A stretch of DNA of 64,000 nt from Streptomyces ardesiacus (GCF_003112575.1 NZ_BEWC01000002.1:1240001-1304000); one strand, 5' to 3'. Counted from the first letter of the stretch, positions 47,305 through 59,718 are shown. The notes: a model not told the origin generated them from the letters alone. Translations and numbers: made by a program.

Positions 47305-49165
47305 GGTCGTCGGCCGTCGCACGCCGGCGGACGGTGAAGAGCACGCCGAGGCCGACGAGGACGACGACGCCCGCGACGATCCCGATCACGGTCCCGGTCG
47401 ACGACGAACTCCCCGAGGAGTCACCGGAGTCCGCCGGCACCGCCGACCACCAGCTCCAGTAGCCGTCCTGCCCGTAGATGTTGCCCGCGGCGGACGGCAT
47501 CGTCGTGATCGACCCGATCTGGTCCGTGCGGTAGGCCTCGACCGCGTTCGGGTAGGCCATGACGTTCATGTACCCGGTGTCGTACAGCCGGGACTGCAGC
47601 CGCTTGACGATCTCCGCGCGCTTGCCGGGGTCGTACTCGGCCAACTGCTGTGCGTACAGCTCGTCGTACTGCTTGTCGCAGATGAAGTTGTCGGTGCCCC
47701 CGGTGTCCTTCGGCGTCGCCGGGAGCGCGTCGCAGGTGTGGATGGAGAGCGCGAAGTCCGGGTCGGGGTTGACGGACCAGCCGTCGAAGGCGAGGTCGTA
47801 CTTGCCGGCCAGCCACGGGTCGGTCACGTTGTCCAGGCAGTCGAGGGTGACCGAGATGCCCAGCTCGCCCCACCACTCCTGGAGGTACTTGCCGACCGCC
47901 TTGTCGTTCGGATCGGTGGCGTGGCACAGGACGCGGTAGTCCAGCGGCTTGCCGTCCTTGCCCAGGCGCTTGCCGTCGGCGTTCTTCCGGTATCCCGCCT
48001 CGTCGAGCAGCTTGGCGGCCGCTGCCGGGTCGTGGGCGAGCTTCTGGCCGGCCGACGGCTCGAAGAAGTACGAGGAGAAGCGCGGCGGGACGTACCCCGA
48101 CCCCTCGACCGCATGGCCCCGGAAGACCTTGTCGACGATCGCCTTGCGGTCCACCGCCATGAACAGCGCGTGGCGCACCCGCTGGTCCAGCAGGGAGGGG
48201 TCGCCGTCACCGAACTTCGTGCCGTCCTTCGCCCGCGCGCCCGGATTGGTGGCGAGGGCGTAGAAACGGCGGCCGGGGGCGTCGTTGACGCGGATGTTCT
48301 CCTGGCCCTTCAGCGAGTCGGCCTGGGCCGGTGTCAGCGACGGCGACCCGGCGACGAAGGACACCTCGCCCTTGCGCAGCGCGGCGACGGCGGCGTCCTG
48401 GTCCTTGTAGTACCGGAAGACCAGTTCGTCGAACTTCGGCGCGCCCCGCCAGAAGTCCTTGTTGGCCTTCAGCCGCACATAGCTGTCCGGCTTGTAGTCG
48501 GTGAGCACGAACGGCCCGTTGCCGACGACCGGGAAGTCCTTGTCGTTGTTGAACTCAGAGAAGTCGTCGACCTTCTCCCACACGTGCTTGGGCACGATCG
48601 GCACGTCCAGCGCCGTCATCGTGGCCTGCGGCTTCTTCAGCCGGATCACCAACCGGGTCGGGCTGGGCGCGGTGACCTCCGCGAAGTTGCCGACGAAGCT
48701 GCCGTTGGCGGTGGCGGCACCCTGGTCGGTCATCATCTTGTTGAACGTCCACGCCGCGTCCTCGGCGGTGGCCTGCTCGCCGTCCGACCACGTGGAGTCG
48801 GAGCGGATCGTGTAGGTCCACGTCAGCTTGTCCGGAGAGGACTTCCACTCGGTGGCGAGCCCGGGTATGACGTGGTTGTCCTTGGCGTCGTAGTTGGTCA
48901 GGTACTCGTACGTCAGCCGGTGGATGCTCGTGCTGAGCAGCCGTACGGCCAGGAAGGGGCTGAGCGAGTCCACGCTCTGCGCCACCGCGACGGTGAGCAC
49001 CTTGTCGCCGCCGTCTCCGTCCTTCGTGGCGGCCGCCGAGGCCGCCGAGGGGGCGACCGTCCCGGACGCGAGGAGGAGTGCGCCGGCGCCTGCTGCCGCG
49101 AGGAGGCGGGTTCTCCAGGGCCGGTGACCGGTCCGTCCGTTGTCGTGCTGGTCCTTTGTGTTCAT
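47297..49165 (-). CDS. Peptide-binding protein of ABC transporter, C-terminally membrane-anchored
   Basis: 622 residues from an ATG with GAGG/AGGTAG upstream; an earlier ATG (49186) has no RBS. Sec signal peptide ends near ...SAASA (about residue 45) and has no lipobox. The body is a family-5 solute-binding protein (LTVAVAQSVDSLSPFLAV, GNGPFVLTDYKPDSYVRLKAN, VRHALFMAVDRKAIVDKVF). After residue about 575 come a Ser/Gly linker, one membrane span (GTVIGIVAGVVVLVGLGVLF) and a positive tail RRRATADDRE, so it is held by a C-terminal anchor. Captures oligopeptides or similar ligands. Leads the five-gene operon. Confidence 0.9.
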   Translation of the reverse strand: MNTKDQHDNGRTGHRPWRTRLLAAAGAGALLLASGTVAPSAASAAATKDGDGGDKVLTVAVAQSVDSLSPFLAVRLLSTSIHRLTYEYLTNYDAKDNHVIPGLATEWKSSPDKLTWTYTIRSDSTWSDGEQATAEDAAWTFNKMMTDQGAATANGSFVGNFAEVTAPSPTRLVIRLKKPQATMTALDVPIVPKHVWEKVDDFSEFNNDKDFPVVGNGPFVLTDYKPDSYVRLKANKDFWRGAPKFDELVFRYYKDQDAAVAALRKGEVSFVAGSPSLTPAQADSLKGQENIRVNDAPGRRFYALATNPGARAKDGTKFGDGDPSLLDQRVRHALFMAVDRKAIVDKVFRGHAVEGSGYVPPRFSSYFFEPSAGQKLAHDPAAAAKLLDEAGYRKNADGKRLGKDGKPLDYRVLCHATDPNDKAVGKYLQEWWGELGISVTLDCLDNVTDPWLAGKYDLAFDGWSVNPDPDFALSIHTCDALPATPKDTGGTDNFICDKQYDELYAQQLAEYDPGKRAEIVKRLQSRLYDTGYMNVMAYPNAVEAYRTDQIGSITTMPSAAGNIYGQDGYWSWWSAVPADSGDSSGSSSSTGTVIGIVAGVVVLVGLGVLFTVRRRATADDRE

Positions 49166-49256
49166 GACTACCTGACCTCGCGTCATCGCACACGCGGACG
49201 CCGGGCGTCCTCGTGCGGGGCGGGCTCGAACGGTGGTGAACGCGGAATGAAGTGTG

Positions 49257-49286
49257 TGTCTACCAGCGGCAGTCTGCGCGCGTCAA
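49257..49286 (-). promoter_or_regulatory. Candidate promoter of the peptide transporter operon
   Basis: Minus strand: -35 TTGACG (49286-49281), 18-bp spacer, -10 TAGACA (49262-49257), about 90 nt upstream of the ATG. A second TTGACA lies at 49297-49292 without a matching -10. Confidence 0.45.
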
Positions 49287-49426
49287 CGGTGTGTCAAACC
49301 CCATGTGGCCTGCGGGAACGCCCAGTTGGCCAAGGTGTGACCCTCATTGGCACAGACCACTGGTGCCTTCCTGGTGAGAGAGTGACGGCAGGGACGGACG
49401 TTGTCGTTCGCCCAGGCTCGAACATG

Positions 49427-49467
49427 CTTGAAGGCCCGCACCGTCGAGGACGGTGCGGGCCTTCAAG
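49427..49467 (-). terminator. Terminator of the MinD-like gene
   Basis: Perfect 19-bp stem (CTTGAAGGCCCGCACCGTC at 49427-49445 with 49449-49467), 3-nt loop, 11 nt past the stop on the minus strand. Confidence 0.85.
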
Positions 49468-49478
49468 GGTGGACGGAG

Positions 49479-52400
49479 CTACTGCTGCGGCGGGGGAGGG
49501 GGCGTCTGCCCGGGTTGCCCCGGCTGTCCCTGCGGGTATCCGTAACCCGGCTGGGGGTAGGGCTGCTGACCGTACCCCGGCTGCGGCGGGTACGGCTGCC
49601 CCGGCGCAGGCTGCCCCGGCTGCGGTTGCGGCTGCTGCGGGTACGGCTGTCCCGGCACTGGTTGGCCGGGCACCGGCTGGCCCGGCATCTGCTGGCCGGG
49701 CATGGGCGGGGCGGCGACCGGCGGCGGGTTGCCGTCGGACGTCCACAGACCGTGCGACTGCTGGTGGCGGACGAAGTCCTCGGCGACCATCGCCGCGAGG
49801 TTGAAGTACGCCTCCCGCACCTTCGGCCGCATCATGTCGAGGTCGACCTCGGCACCGGCCGCCAGGTGCTCGTCGAACGGCACCACGACCACGCCACGGC
49901 ACCGGGTCTGGAAGTGCCCGACGATGTCCTCCACCTTGATCATCTTGCCTGTCTCGCGGACCCCCGAGATGACGGTGAGAGACCGGGAGACGAGGTCGGC
50001 GTACCCGTGCGCCGACAGCCAGTCCAGCGTCGTACTGGCGCTGCTGGCACCGTCGACGGACGGGGTGGAGATGATGATGAGCTGGTCGGCGAGGTCGAGC
50101 ACACCGCGCATGGCGCTGTAGAGGAGACCGGTGCCCGAGTCGGTGAGGATGATCGGGTACTGCTGCCCCAGCACGTCGATCGCGCGCCGGTAGTCCTCGT
50201 CGTTGAAGGTCGTCGACACGGCCGGGTCGACGTCGTTGGCGATGATCTCCAGACCGGAAGAGGCCTGCGAGGTGAACCGCCGGATGTCCATGTACGAGTT
50301 GAGGTACGGGATCGCCTGGACGAGGTCACGGATGGTGGCCCCGGTCTCCCGTCGCACCCGGCGGCCGAGCGTCCCGGCGTCCGGGTTGGCGTCGATCGCG
50401 AGGATCTTGTCCTGCCGCTCGGTGGCGAGCGTGGAACCGAGCGCGGTGGTCGTGGTCGTCTTGCCGACGCCGCCCTTGAGGCTGATCACGGCGATGCGGT
50501 AGCAGGACAACACCGGGGTGCGGATCAGGTCCAGCTTCCGCTGCCGCTCGGCCTCCTCCTTCTTCCCGCCCAGCTTGAAGCGCGAACCGCCGGCCGCCGG
50601 ACGGCTGCTCTTCGCCTTCTGCCGCTTGTTGTTGAGCAGCCGGTCCGAGGACAGCTCCACGGCCGCCGTGTAACCGAGCGGCGCGGCCCCCGGGTTGGTG
50701 GGCTGCCGCTGGTCGTGCTGCATGGGCTGCGGCCAGGCGGCCCCGACCCGGGGATCGGCGGGCTGCGGCGCCTGCGGCGGGTGGGGCTGCTGCGGCTGGT
50801 GGGGCTGGGGCGGGTACTCGGGCTGCTGCTGCCCGGGCTGCTGTATCGGCTGGTGGGCCGGGGGTGCTTGGGGGGCCGCCTGGGGCGAGCCGGGTGCCTG
50901 GCCGGGCTGGCCGGGATGTCCGGGCTGGGCCGGAGGAGCCTGCTGCGGCTGCTGCGGTGCCGGCTGGGCCTGCTGCGGCACGCCCGGGTACGGCTGCTGC
51001 GGTGCCGGTCCGTGCGGTGCCTGGGGGAAGCCGTACCCGCCGGGCTGGGCGGGGGAGTGCGGCTGGGCCGGGGGCTGCGGCTGGGGCTGGGCACCGGACT
51101 GGGGGAAGCCGTAACCGGTTCCCGGGGCCGGCGGAGCGGACGCCGCTGCGGGCTGGTTCCACGCGGCGGGCGCCGGCTGCGGGGCCTGCGGCTGGAAGGG
51201 AGGCTGCGGGGCCGGGACCGCCGGCTGCTCGGGAGCGGCGGGGGCGGGCTGCGGCTGCGCGGGCCACTGCTGGGCCGGCGCGGGCGCGACCGGCGGGTAG
51301 GACGGGGGCAGCGGCGGCATCCCGCCCGGCGTCGGCGCCGGGGGCGGTGCGTCCTGCGGAACGGCGTCCTGAGGCGCGCTGTCGGCCGGCGGCACGGCGC
51401 CGGAGGGCACCGCGTCCTCGGGCTCGTCCTTCGCCGGAAGGCTGTCCGCGGGCTCGGGGGCCGATTCGGGCTCGGGATCGGGGTCGGGGTCGCGTACGAC
51501 GGTCAGCGCGACCGGCTCCGGCTCCGGTTCTGGTTCCGGCTCGGCGTCCCGGACCGGCCCGTCGGGACGGAGGCCGTCCACGTCGCCGTCCCCGGCACCG
51601 GGAACCTCGTCGGCAGCGTCGTCGGAGTCGGAGACCTTCTCGGAAACGGCCTCGGTGTCGTCGTCGTCCGCCCCGGTGGACACCGGACCGTCGGTGCTCT
51701 CGGCCCCGGGGGCGTCGTCGGCCGGCCCGGACACCTCGTCCGGAGCCTTCTCGGCTGCGCCGGAACCGGTGGCCGGCTCCTCCTCGGCGGTGTCCTCCGC
51801 GGCAGCCCGTTCGGCGATCTGACGCTTGAGAGCGAGCGCGGAGAAGCGCATGGTGGCGCCGCTTTCGAGGTCGCCGTTGCCGAAGTCCTCCGAACCCCCC
51901 GAGCCGGCCCCGGGCTCGGCGACCGCCTCGGGCTCCTCGGCCGGCGGCGGCGGAGCGGGAGCCTGGAGCTGGAACCCACCGGCCGGAAACGAAGGCAGGG
52001 CCGTGGGGGACGCGAGATCCGCGGCAGGCGCCGGGTCGGTCTCCGGCTCGGGCTCCGGCGTCCGGTCCTCCGGCTCGGCTTCGGACGCGGGCGGCGCCGA
52101 CGGCTGCGGCGCGGGCGGCTGAGGCTGCGGCTCGAACCCGCTGCCCACCGGCAGCCGGGGCACCCCGACCGGACCCGCGCTCGGCGGCGCGGGCGGCGTG
52201 AACGGCGCACCCGGCCCCGGCGGCGGAGGCGGCGTGAAGGCGGCGCCCGGAGCGGGAGCCGGTGGCGGCGGCGTGAACGGTGCCCCCGGAGCGGGAGCCA
52301 GAGCGGAGGAAGCCCCGTGGGGCGTCGCGTGCGGCGGCGGAGTCAGGCCGGGCAGCGGCGGAACGGGCCCACGAGGTGCAGCCGGACCAGCCGGACCAGC

Positions 52401-52652
52401 CGGACCAGTCGCAGCAGCCGGCCCGGAAGGGGAGGAATCGGCGGGCGAACCGGAAGACGACCCGGCTCCCTCTTCGTCCTCCCCCTCTTCCTGGTCCTGC
52501 GCACCGCCCCCGGACGCGTTCTGCGTGTACCAGGCGGGCGGCGCGTAGTCGATGGTGAACTCGCCGGTCGTCTCGACGGAGGACTCCGCGTCGGGCTGGT
52601 CATCGCCGGGTGAAGCCCAGCCCCCGCGGATCCCGTCCCGATCGCTGCTCAC
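49479..52652 (-). CDS. Proline-rich MinD/ParA-like ATPase (EspI/SCO5717-like)
   Basis: 1057 residues. The first about 680 are Pro/Ala/Gln/Glu low complexity with blocks such as [16 protein letters not shown] and [10 protein letters not shown]. The ATPase domain (about 715-960) has the deviant P-loop [12 protein letters not shown] with Lys731, [17 protein letters not shown] (switch I) and [11 protein letters not shown] Gln/Pro/Gly/Tyr tail closes the protein. No signal or membrane span. This architecture resembles EspI of mycobacterial ESX-1 and the MinD-like gene that, as I recall, flanks the S. coelicolor type VII secretion locus. No Ecc, Esx or mycosin gene is present here up to rpsO, so the protein appears to be an orphan. 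ATG preceded by AGGAGG-like CAGGAGGAACTG. Confidence 0.85.
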   Translation of the reverse strand: MSSDRDGIRGGWASPGDDQPDAESSVETTGEFTIDYAPPAWYTQNASGGGAQDQEEGEDEEGAGSSSGSPADSSPSGPAAATGPAGPAGPAAPRGPVPPLPGLTPPPHATPHGASSALAPAPGAPFTPPPPAPAPGAAFTPPPPPGPGAPFTPPAPPSAGPVGVPRLPVGSGFEPQPQPPAPQPSAPPASEAEPEDRTPEPEPETDPAPAADLASPTALPSFPAGGFQLQAPAPPPPAEEPEAVAEPGAGSGGSEDFGNGDLESGATMRFSALALKRQIAERAAAEDTAEEEPATGSGAAEKAPDEVSGPADDAPGAESTDGPVSTGADDDDTEAVSEKVSDSDDAADEVPGAGDGDVDGLRPDGPVRDAEPEPEPEPEPVALTVVRDPDPDPEPESAPEPADSLPAKDEPEDAVPSGAVPPADSAPQDAVPQDAPPPAPTPGGMPPLPPSYPPVAPAPAQQWPAQPQPAPAAPEQPAVPAPQPPFQPQAPQPAPAAWNQPAAASAPPAPGTGYGFPQSGAQPQPQPPAQPHSPAQPGGYGFPQAPHGPAPQQPYPGVPQQAQPAPQQPQQAPPAQPGHPGQPGQAPGSPQAAPQAPPAHQPIQQPGQQQPEYPPQPHQPQQPHPPQAPQPADPRVGAAWPQPMQHDQRQPTNPGAAPLGYTAAVELSSDRLLNNKRQKAKSSRPAAGGSRFKLGGKKEEAERQRKLDLIRTPVLSCYRIAVISLKGGVGKTTTTTALGSTLATERQDKILAIDANPDAGTLGRRVRRETGATIRDLVQAIPYLNSYMDIRRFTSQASSGLEIIANDVDPAVSTTFNDEDYRRAIDVLGQQYPIILTDSGTGLLYSAMRGVLDLADQLIIISTPSVDGASSASTTLDWLSAHGYADLVSRSLTVISGVRETGKMIKVEDIVGHFQTRCRGVVVVPFDEHLAAGAEVDLDMMRPKVREAYFNLAAMVAEDFVRHQQSHGLWTSDGNPPPVAAPPMPGQQMPGQPVPGQPVPGQPYPQQPQPQPGQPAPGQPYPPQPGYGQQPYPQPGYGYPQGQPGQPGQTPPPPPQQ

Positions 52653-52964
52653 AGTTCCTCCTGGTGTGGTCGAGCACCCTCAAGCCGTGCTGGGGCGACC
52701 CTTGCTCGTCGTCCGAAGTTGTCCGAGGTCGTCCGATCCACCGGTTCTCCCCCTGTGACGCCGACGCCCGCTCACGGGTTCCGGGCGTCGCGCCCGACAC
52801 CAGCCTAATCACCACGCCCCGCGCCCCGGCAGCCCCCGCCCTCCCCCGGAGACCCGCCCGTGCGACACGGGCGGGCGGGTGCGGAGCCGTGACAGCGACG
52901 GGCCCGGGGGACACCTCCTCCTCGGCGTCGAGGCCGCGGACGGTCCCGCCGGCACCCGGACGAC
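52653..52964. other. 312-bp region upstream of the MinD-like gene
   Basis: Contains a candidate -10 TAGGCT on the minus strand (52807-52802), about 150 nt before the MinD-like start, and the DUF397 terminator hairpin (52853-52875). Nothing else recognised. Confidence 0.5.
52853..52875 (-). terminator. Terminator after the DUF397 gene
   Basis: Perfect 10-bp stem (CCCGCCCGTG at 52853-52862 with 52866-52875), 3-nt loop, about 90 nt past the stop on the minus strand. Confidence 0.5.
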
Positions 52965-53261
52965 CTACCCGGCTCCGTTCCCGCCTTCCCGCGGCGCCGG
53001 CTCCAGGTCGAACTCCCCGTCGCGCGCGCCCAGGACGAACGCCCGCCACTCCGCCTCCGTGTACCGCAGCACGGTGTCCGGGTCGAGGGAGGACCGCATG
53101 GCGACGGCGCCCTCCGGGAGGTAGGCGATCTCGACCCGTTCCTCATGGGCCTCGGTGCCGGGCGCGCTGTGCCACTCGACGCCGGAGATGTCGAGGGCGT
53201 AGAGCTCGTCCCGCTCCCGGTCCTTGCGTGCGCGGAGTTCCTTGTCCTCGGCATCGGCCAT
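52965..53261 (-). CDS. DUF397 domain protein
   Basis: 98 residues from the ATG at 53261 (GGAAGGA about 12 nt upstream; the frame extends to 53309 but lacks an RBS). The DUF397 pattern is visible: ISGVEWHSAPG near the start, VEIAYLPEGAVAMRSSLDPD in the middle and LRYTEAEWRAFVLGARDGEFD at the end. DUF397 proteins are abundant in Streptomyces and usually sit beside an XRE-type regulator; none is adjacent here. Role unknown, probably a small partner in an anti-regulator pair. Confidence 0.85.
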   Translation of the reverse strand: MADAEDKELRARKDRERDELYALDISGVEWHSAPGTEAHEERVEIAYLPEGAVAMRSSLDPDTVLRYTEAEWRAFVLGARDGEFDLEPAPREGGNGAG

Positions 53262-53392
53262 CGCGGCATGGGTCCTTCCTGCTGTGCCAACGAACTGTGC
53301 GGTCACCATACTTGTCCTCGTTCTTCCAGCTCAGCGGTTCACTCAGGGAGGCACCGGTACGGGGGACGGGCCGAGGCGTCCCTACGGGCTGG

Positions 53393-53398
53393 TAGGCT
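53393..53398 (+). promoter_or_regulatory. Candidate -10 of rpsO
   Basis: TAGGCT, giving a leader of about 140 nt before the GTG at 53546. No good -35. Streptomyces rpsO-pnp is known to be read from several promoters, so this is one candidate. Confidence 0.4.
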
Positions 53399-53545
53399 GT
53401 GTGACGGCCGTTTGTGTACGCGCCCCCGGAGCGGTGAGCCCTGGAGGTCGCGCCCAGCGGATCCCCGCCTTCCGAGTCGTGGAAGATCCCCCGAGACGTA
53501 GACCGGGGGCACTCGGTGGCCAGTCACAGACCAAGAGGAGTACGC

Positions 53546-53833
53546 GTGTCGCTCGACGCCGCAGTGAAGAAGCAGATCATCACCGAGTTCGGTACCAAGG
53601 AGGGCGACACCGGCTCCCCCGAGGTCCAGGTCGCTCTGCTGTCCCGTCGGATCTCCGACCTGACCGAGCACCTCAAGACCCACAAGCACGACCACCACTC
53701 CCGCCGTGGTCTGCTCATCCTGGTCGGCCAGCGCCGCCGGCTGCTGCAGTACCTCGCCAAGAAGGACATCCAGCGCTTCCGTGCGCTGGTCGAGCGCCTC
53801 GGCATCCGCCGCGGTGCGGCGGGCGCCCGATAG
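53546..53833 (+). CDS. rpsO: 30S ribosomal protein S15
   Basis: 95 residues from the GTG with AAGAGGAG six nt upstream. Complete S15: [47 protein letters not shown] core and the C-terminal [20 protein letters not shown]. Binds 16S rRNA helices 20-22 and nucleates the platform. Linked to pnp downstream as in most bacteria. The long leader could host autoregulation. Confidence 0.97.
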   Translation: MSLDAAVKKQIITEFGTKEGDTGSPEVQVALLSRRISDLTEHLKTHKHDHHSRRGLLILVGQRRRLLQYLAKKDIQRFRALVERLGIRRGAAGAR

Positions 53834-53842
53834 CACGCCGTG

Positions 53843-53880
53843 AAGGGAGCGGTTCCCAACGCAAGGGGGCCGCTCCCTTT
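53843..53880 (+). terminator. rpsO-pnp intergenic hairpin
   Basis: 15-bp stem with two G-U pairs (53843-53857 with 53865-53879), 7-nt loop, followed by a short T-run. Acts as rpsO terminator with read-through and as a likely RNase III processing site. TAGTGT at 53912-53917 is a possible pnp -10. Confidence 0.75.
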
Positions 53881-54122
53881 GCTGTACGTGCGCGCTGTCG
53901 CCGCCCCTTTGTAGTGTGGTAACAGACAAGACGCACGACGTACGAACGAGGAGGAGCGGACCTCACGCCGCCGCCGGTCCTCGGTAGTGGCCCCCGGGGG
54001 CAGATCCCCGGGTGCTTCGATCGAAGACCGGCCCGCATTGCACGGAACGCTTCTCCGGCACCGTCCCCGCCGCCACACGGGCGGCGCGGGACAAAAGACG
54101 ACAAGCATCGGAGAAATCACTA

Positions 54123-56335
54123 GTGGAGAACGAGACCCACTACGCCGAAGCCGTGATCGACAACGGCGCCTTCGGCACCCGCACCATCCGCTTCGAGACG
54201 GGCCGCCTGGCCCGTCAGGCCGCCGGTTCCGCCGTGGCGTACCTGGACGACGACACCATGGTGCTGTCGGCCACCAGCGCCTCCAAGAACCCGAAGGACC
54301 AGCTCGACTTCTTCCCCCTCACGGTGGACGTCGAGGAGCGGATGTACGCCGCCGGCAAGATCCCCGGCAGCTTCTTCCGTCGCGAGGGCCGGCCCTCCGA
54401 GGACGCGATCCTCACCTGCCGCCTGATCGACCGCCCGCTGCGCCCGTCCTTCAAGAAGGGCCTGCGCAACGAGATCCAGGTCGTCGCCACGGTCATGGCC
54501 CTCAACCCCGACCACCTGTACGACGTCGTGGCGATCAACGCCGCCTCCGCGTCGACCCAGCTGGCCGGCCTGCCCTTCTCCGGCCCGATCGGCGGCGTCC
54601 GCGTCGCGCTGATCCGCGGCCAGTGGGTGGCCTTCCCGACGCACACCGAGCTCGAGGACGCCGTCTTCGACATGGTCGTCGCGGGCCGCGTCCTGGAGGA
54701 CGGCGACGTCGCGATCATGATGGTCGAGGCCGAGGCCACCGAGAAGACCGTCAAGCTGGTCGAGGGCGGCGCCGAGGCCCCCACCGAGGAGGTCGTCGCC
54801 GCCGGTCTCGAGGCCGCGAAGCCCTTCATCAAGGTGCTCTGCCGCGCCCAGGCCGACCTCGCCGCCAAGGCCGCGAAGCCGACCGGCGAGTTCCCGATCT
54901 TCCTCGACTACCAGGACGACGTCCTGGAGGCGCTGACCGGCGCCGTCAAGCCCGAGCTGGCCCAGGCGCTCACCATCGCCGGCAAGCAGGAGCGCGAGGC
55001 CGAGCTGGACCGCGTCAAGGGCATCGCCGCCGAGAAGCTCCTGCCGGAGTTCGAGGGCCGCGAGAAGGAGATCTCCGCCGCGTACCGCGCGCTGACCAAG
55101 TCCCTGGTCCGCGAGCGCGTCATCAAGGAGAAGAAGCGCATCGACGGCCGCGGTGTCACCGACATCCGCACCCTGGCCGCCGAGGTCGAGGCCATCCCGC
55201 GCGTGCACGGCTCCGCCCTGTTCGAGCGCGGCGAGACCCAGATCCTGGGCGTCACCACGCTGAACATGCTCCGCATGGAGCAGCAGCTCGACACCCTCTC
55301 CCCGGTGACGCGCAAGCGCTACATGCACAACTACAACTTCCCGCCGTACTCCGTCGGCGAGACCGGCCGCGTCGGCTCCCCGAAGCGCCGCGAGATCGGC
55401 CACGGCGCCCTCGCCGAGCGCGCCATCGTGCCGGTGCTGCCGACGCGCGAGGAGTTCCCCTACGCGATCCGCCAGGTGTCCGAGGCCCTCGGCTCCAACG
55501 GCTCGACGTCCATGGGCTCGGTCTGCGCCTCCACCATGTCGCTGCTGAACGCCGGTGTGCCGCTCAAGGCCCCCGTCGCCGGTATCGCCATGGGCCTGAT
55601 CTCCCAGGAGATCAACGGCGAGACGCACTACGTCGCCCTCACCGACATCCTCGGTGCGGAGGACGCCTTCGGCGACATGGACTTCAAGGTCGCCGGCACC
55701 AAGGAGTTCGTGACCGCCCTCCAGCTCGACACCAAGCTGGACGGCATCCCCGCCTCCGTCCTGGCCGCCGCCCTCAAGCAGGCCCGTGACGCCCGCCTCC
55801 ACATCCTCGACGTGATGATGGAAGCGATCGACACGCCGGACGAGATGTCCCCGAACGCGCCGCGGATCATCACCGTGAAGATCCCCGTCGACAAGATCGG
55901 TGAGGTCATCGGCCCCAAGGGCAAGATGATCAACCAGATCCAGGAGGACACGGGCGCCGACATCACGATCGAGGACGACGGCACCATCTACATCGGTGCC
56001 GCCGACGGTCCGGCCGCCGAGGCCGCCCGCGCCACGATCAACGGCATCGCCAACCCGACCATGCCCGAGGTCGGCGAGCGCTACCTGGGCACGGTCGTCA
56101 AGACGACCACCTTCGGCGCGTTCGTCTCGCTGCTGCCCGGCAAGGACGGTCTGCTGCACATCTCGCAGATCCGCAAGCTCGCCGGCGGCAAGCGCGTGGA
56201 GAACGTCGAGGACGTCCTCGGCGTGGGCCAGAAGGTCCAGGTCGAGATCGCCGAGATCGACTCCCGCGGCAAGCTCTCCCTGATCCCGGTCGTCGAGGGC
56301 GAAGAAGGCGACGAGAAGAAGGACGACGCCGACAA

Positions 56336-56339
<4 letters not shown>
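54123..56339 (+). CDS. pnp: Polyribonucleotide nucleotidyltransferase (PNPase)
   Basis: 738 residues from a GTG with CGGAGA 8-9 nt upstream; the open frame extends upstream to 54012 but without PNPase similarity. Two RNase PH domains (first about 15-230, second about 340-565 with [33 protein letters not shown] active-site text), the helical linker between, a KH domain ([21 protein letters not shown]) and an S1 domain ([29 protein letters not shown]). Phosphorolytic 3'-5' RNA decay and, in Streptomyces, the main 3'-tail polymerase. The stop overlaps the M16 peptidase start (GTGA). Confidence 0.97.
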
Positions 56340-58508
<2,169 letters not shown>

Positions 58509-58512
58509 CACC

Positions 58513-58968
58513 ATGCGCGCCAAGATCACGTACCTCGTCACGGCCGCCGTCCTGGTCTTCTACTTCGTCCTGGTCGGCAGCCGCGGCGTGCTGCTCATCA
58601 AGACCGGCACCCTGCTCACCGTCACCTTCGGCGTCGCGGTGCTGATCCTGCCGGTGATCGGCCTGTGGTTCCTGTGGAAGAACACCCAGTTCGTCCGCAG
58701 GGCCAACCAGCTCGCCGCCGAGCTCCACGCCGAGGGCGGGCTGCCCGTGGACGAGCTGAAGCGCACCCCCAGCGGCCGGGTCGACCGGGAGTCCGCCGAC
58801 GAGGTCTTCGCCGTGCGCAAGGCCGAGACGGAGGACCGTCCCGGCGACTGGCGCACCTGGTTCCGTCTCGCCGTCGCCTACCACGACGCCCGCGACACCC
58901 CGCGCGCCCGCAAGGCGATGCAACGGGCGATCGCCCTCCACGACGGCAAGCAGATCGAGACCGCCTGA
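58513..58968 (+). CDS. Two-span membrane protein with TPR-like tail
   Basis: 151 residues. Two N-terminal hydrophobic segments (about 6-24 and 33-55) then a soluble tail ending with a single TPR-like helix pair (WRTWFRLAVAYHDARDTPRARKAMQRAIALH), preceded by a proline/charged linker. Not recognised as a named family. Starts 4 nt after dapB, so co-transcribed; terminated by the 29-bp hairpin that follows. Confidence 0.8.
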   Translation: MRAKITYLVTAAVLVFYFVLVGSRGVLLIKTGTLLTVTFGVAVLILPVIGLWFLWKNTQFVRRANQLAAELHAEGGLPVDELKRTPSGRVDRESADEVFAVRKAETEDRPGDWRTWFRLAVAYHDARDTPRARKAMQRAIALHDGKQIETA

Positions 58969-58974
58969 GCAGGC

Positions 58975-59037
58975 GGAGGCCGAAGGGCCGGGGACCGGAC
59001 CGCAGCGCGCGGTCCGGTCCCCGGCCCTTCGGCCTCC
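58975..59037. terminator. 29-bp perfect hairpin, bidirectional terminator
   Basis: Arms 58975-59003 and 59009-59037 are exact reverse complements with a 5-nt loop, between convergent genes (stops at 58968 and 59047). The longest perfect stem noticed in the window. Confidence 0.9.
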
Positions 59038-59046
59038 CTCGGGCGC

Positions 59047-59601
59047 TCAGTCCCGCCGGTACTCGTCGGCCCACGCCTCCACCGCGTCGGCCGCCCGGTT
59101 GAAGGCACCGTCGCGCGCGAGGAAGTCGGCGTTGTGCGTGGTCAGCAGCGGGGCCATGGGCTCCGCGGAGCGCCCCTTGCGGACGAGCAACAGCGCCTGT
59201 CCCTGCACCGTGCGCGGCAGCCCGAGCCAGCGCACCGGCTGCTGCACCGTACGCACGCTGGCGACCTGCTGCCAGGCCACCGTGCGCGTGGTGAAGAAGG
59301 CCACGTGACGCACCCCGTGGGCGCTCACCCACGCGCCCATGCGCAGCATCCGCAGGGCACAGACGATCACGACGACCGCGATGCCGAAGACCACCGCGGC
59401 GGAGGACGGCCCGCCGGTCGCCGCGATGATGACCGCCGCGAACAGGACGAACGACGCCAGCAGCAGCATCAGCGCCGCCGTCCCCACGCGCCACGGCCCC
59501 GGCCGGTAGGGCCGGCGCCAGAGGTCGCGGTCGTCGTAAGGCAGCGCGACGTCGTCGGCCGTGTCAAAGGCGCGGTCGGCCGTCAGGAAGGGCAGGGGCA
59601 C
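59047..59601 (-). CDS. Membrane protein, PH-like domain (probable)
   Basis: 184 residues, GTG start with GAGGA 9-13 nt upstream. Two adjacent membrane spans (about 42-62 and 68-84) follow a polar N-terminus. The C-terminal half (GVRHVAFFTTRTVAWQQVASVRTVQ, ALLLVRKGR) has the beta-strand rhythm of a bacterial PH-like domain, ending with a helix DAVEAWADEYRRD. Function unknown. Convergent with the dapB unit. Confidence 0.78.
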   Translation of the reverse strand: MPLPFLTADRAFDTADDVALPYDDRDLWRRPYRPGPWRVGTAALMLLLASFVLFAAVIIAATGGPSSAAVVFGIAVVVIVCALRMLRMGAWVSAHGVRHVAFFTTRTVAWQQVASVRTVQQPVRWLGLPRTVQGQALLLVRKGRSAEPMAPLLTTHNADFLARDGAFNRAADAVEAWADEYRRD

Positions 59602-59718
59602 GGCTGGTCCTCACTCGTTCCATGGCAAGTGTTGTGCCCGGTGAGGCTACCGACCTGTGTCTCCCGTCACCACCTTCGGGGGTCCGTACGGAGGCCGGGT
59701 CGCCGCGTCGCCCGCAGC

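Larger units (their letters stand above)
49166..49478. other. 313-bp region: promoter of the peptide transporter and terminator of the MinD-like gene
   Basis: Both flanking genes are on the minus strand. The region holds the candidate promoter 49257-49286 and a 19-bp-stem terminator 49427-49467. No gene or RNA was recognised. Confidence 0.6.
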
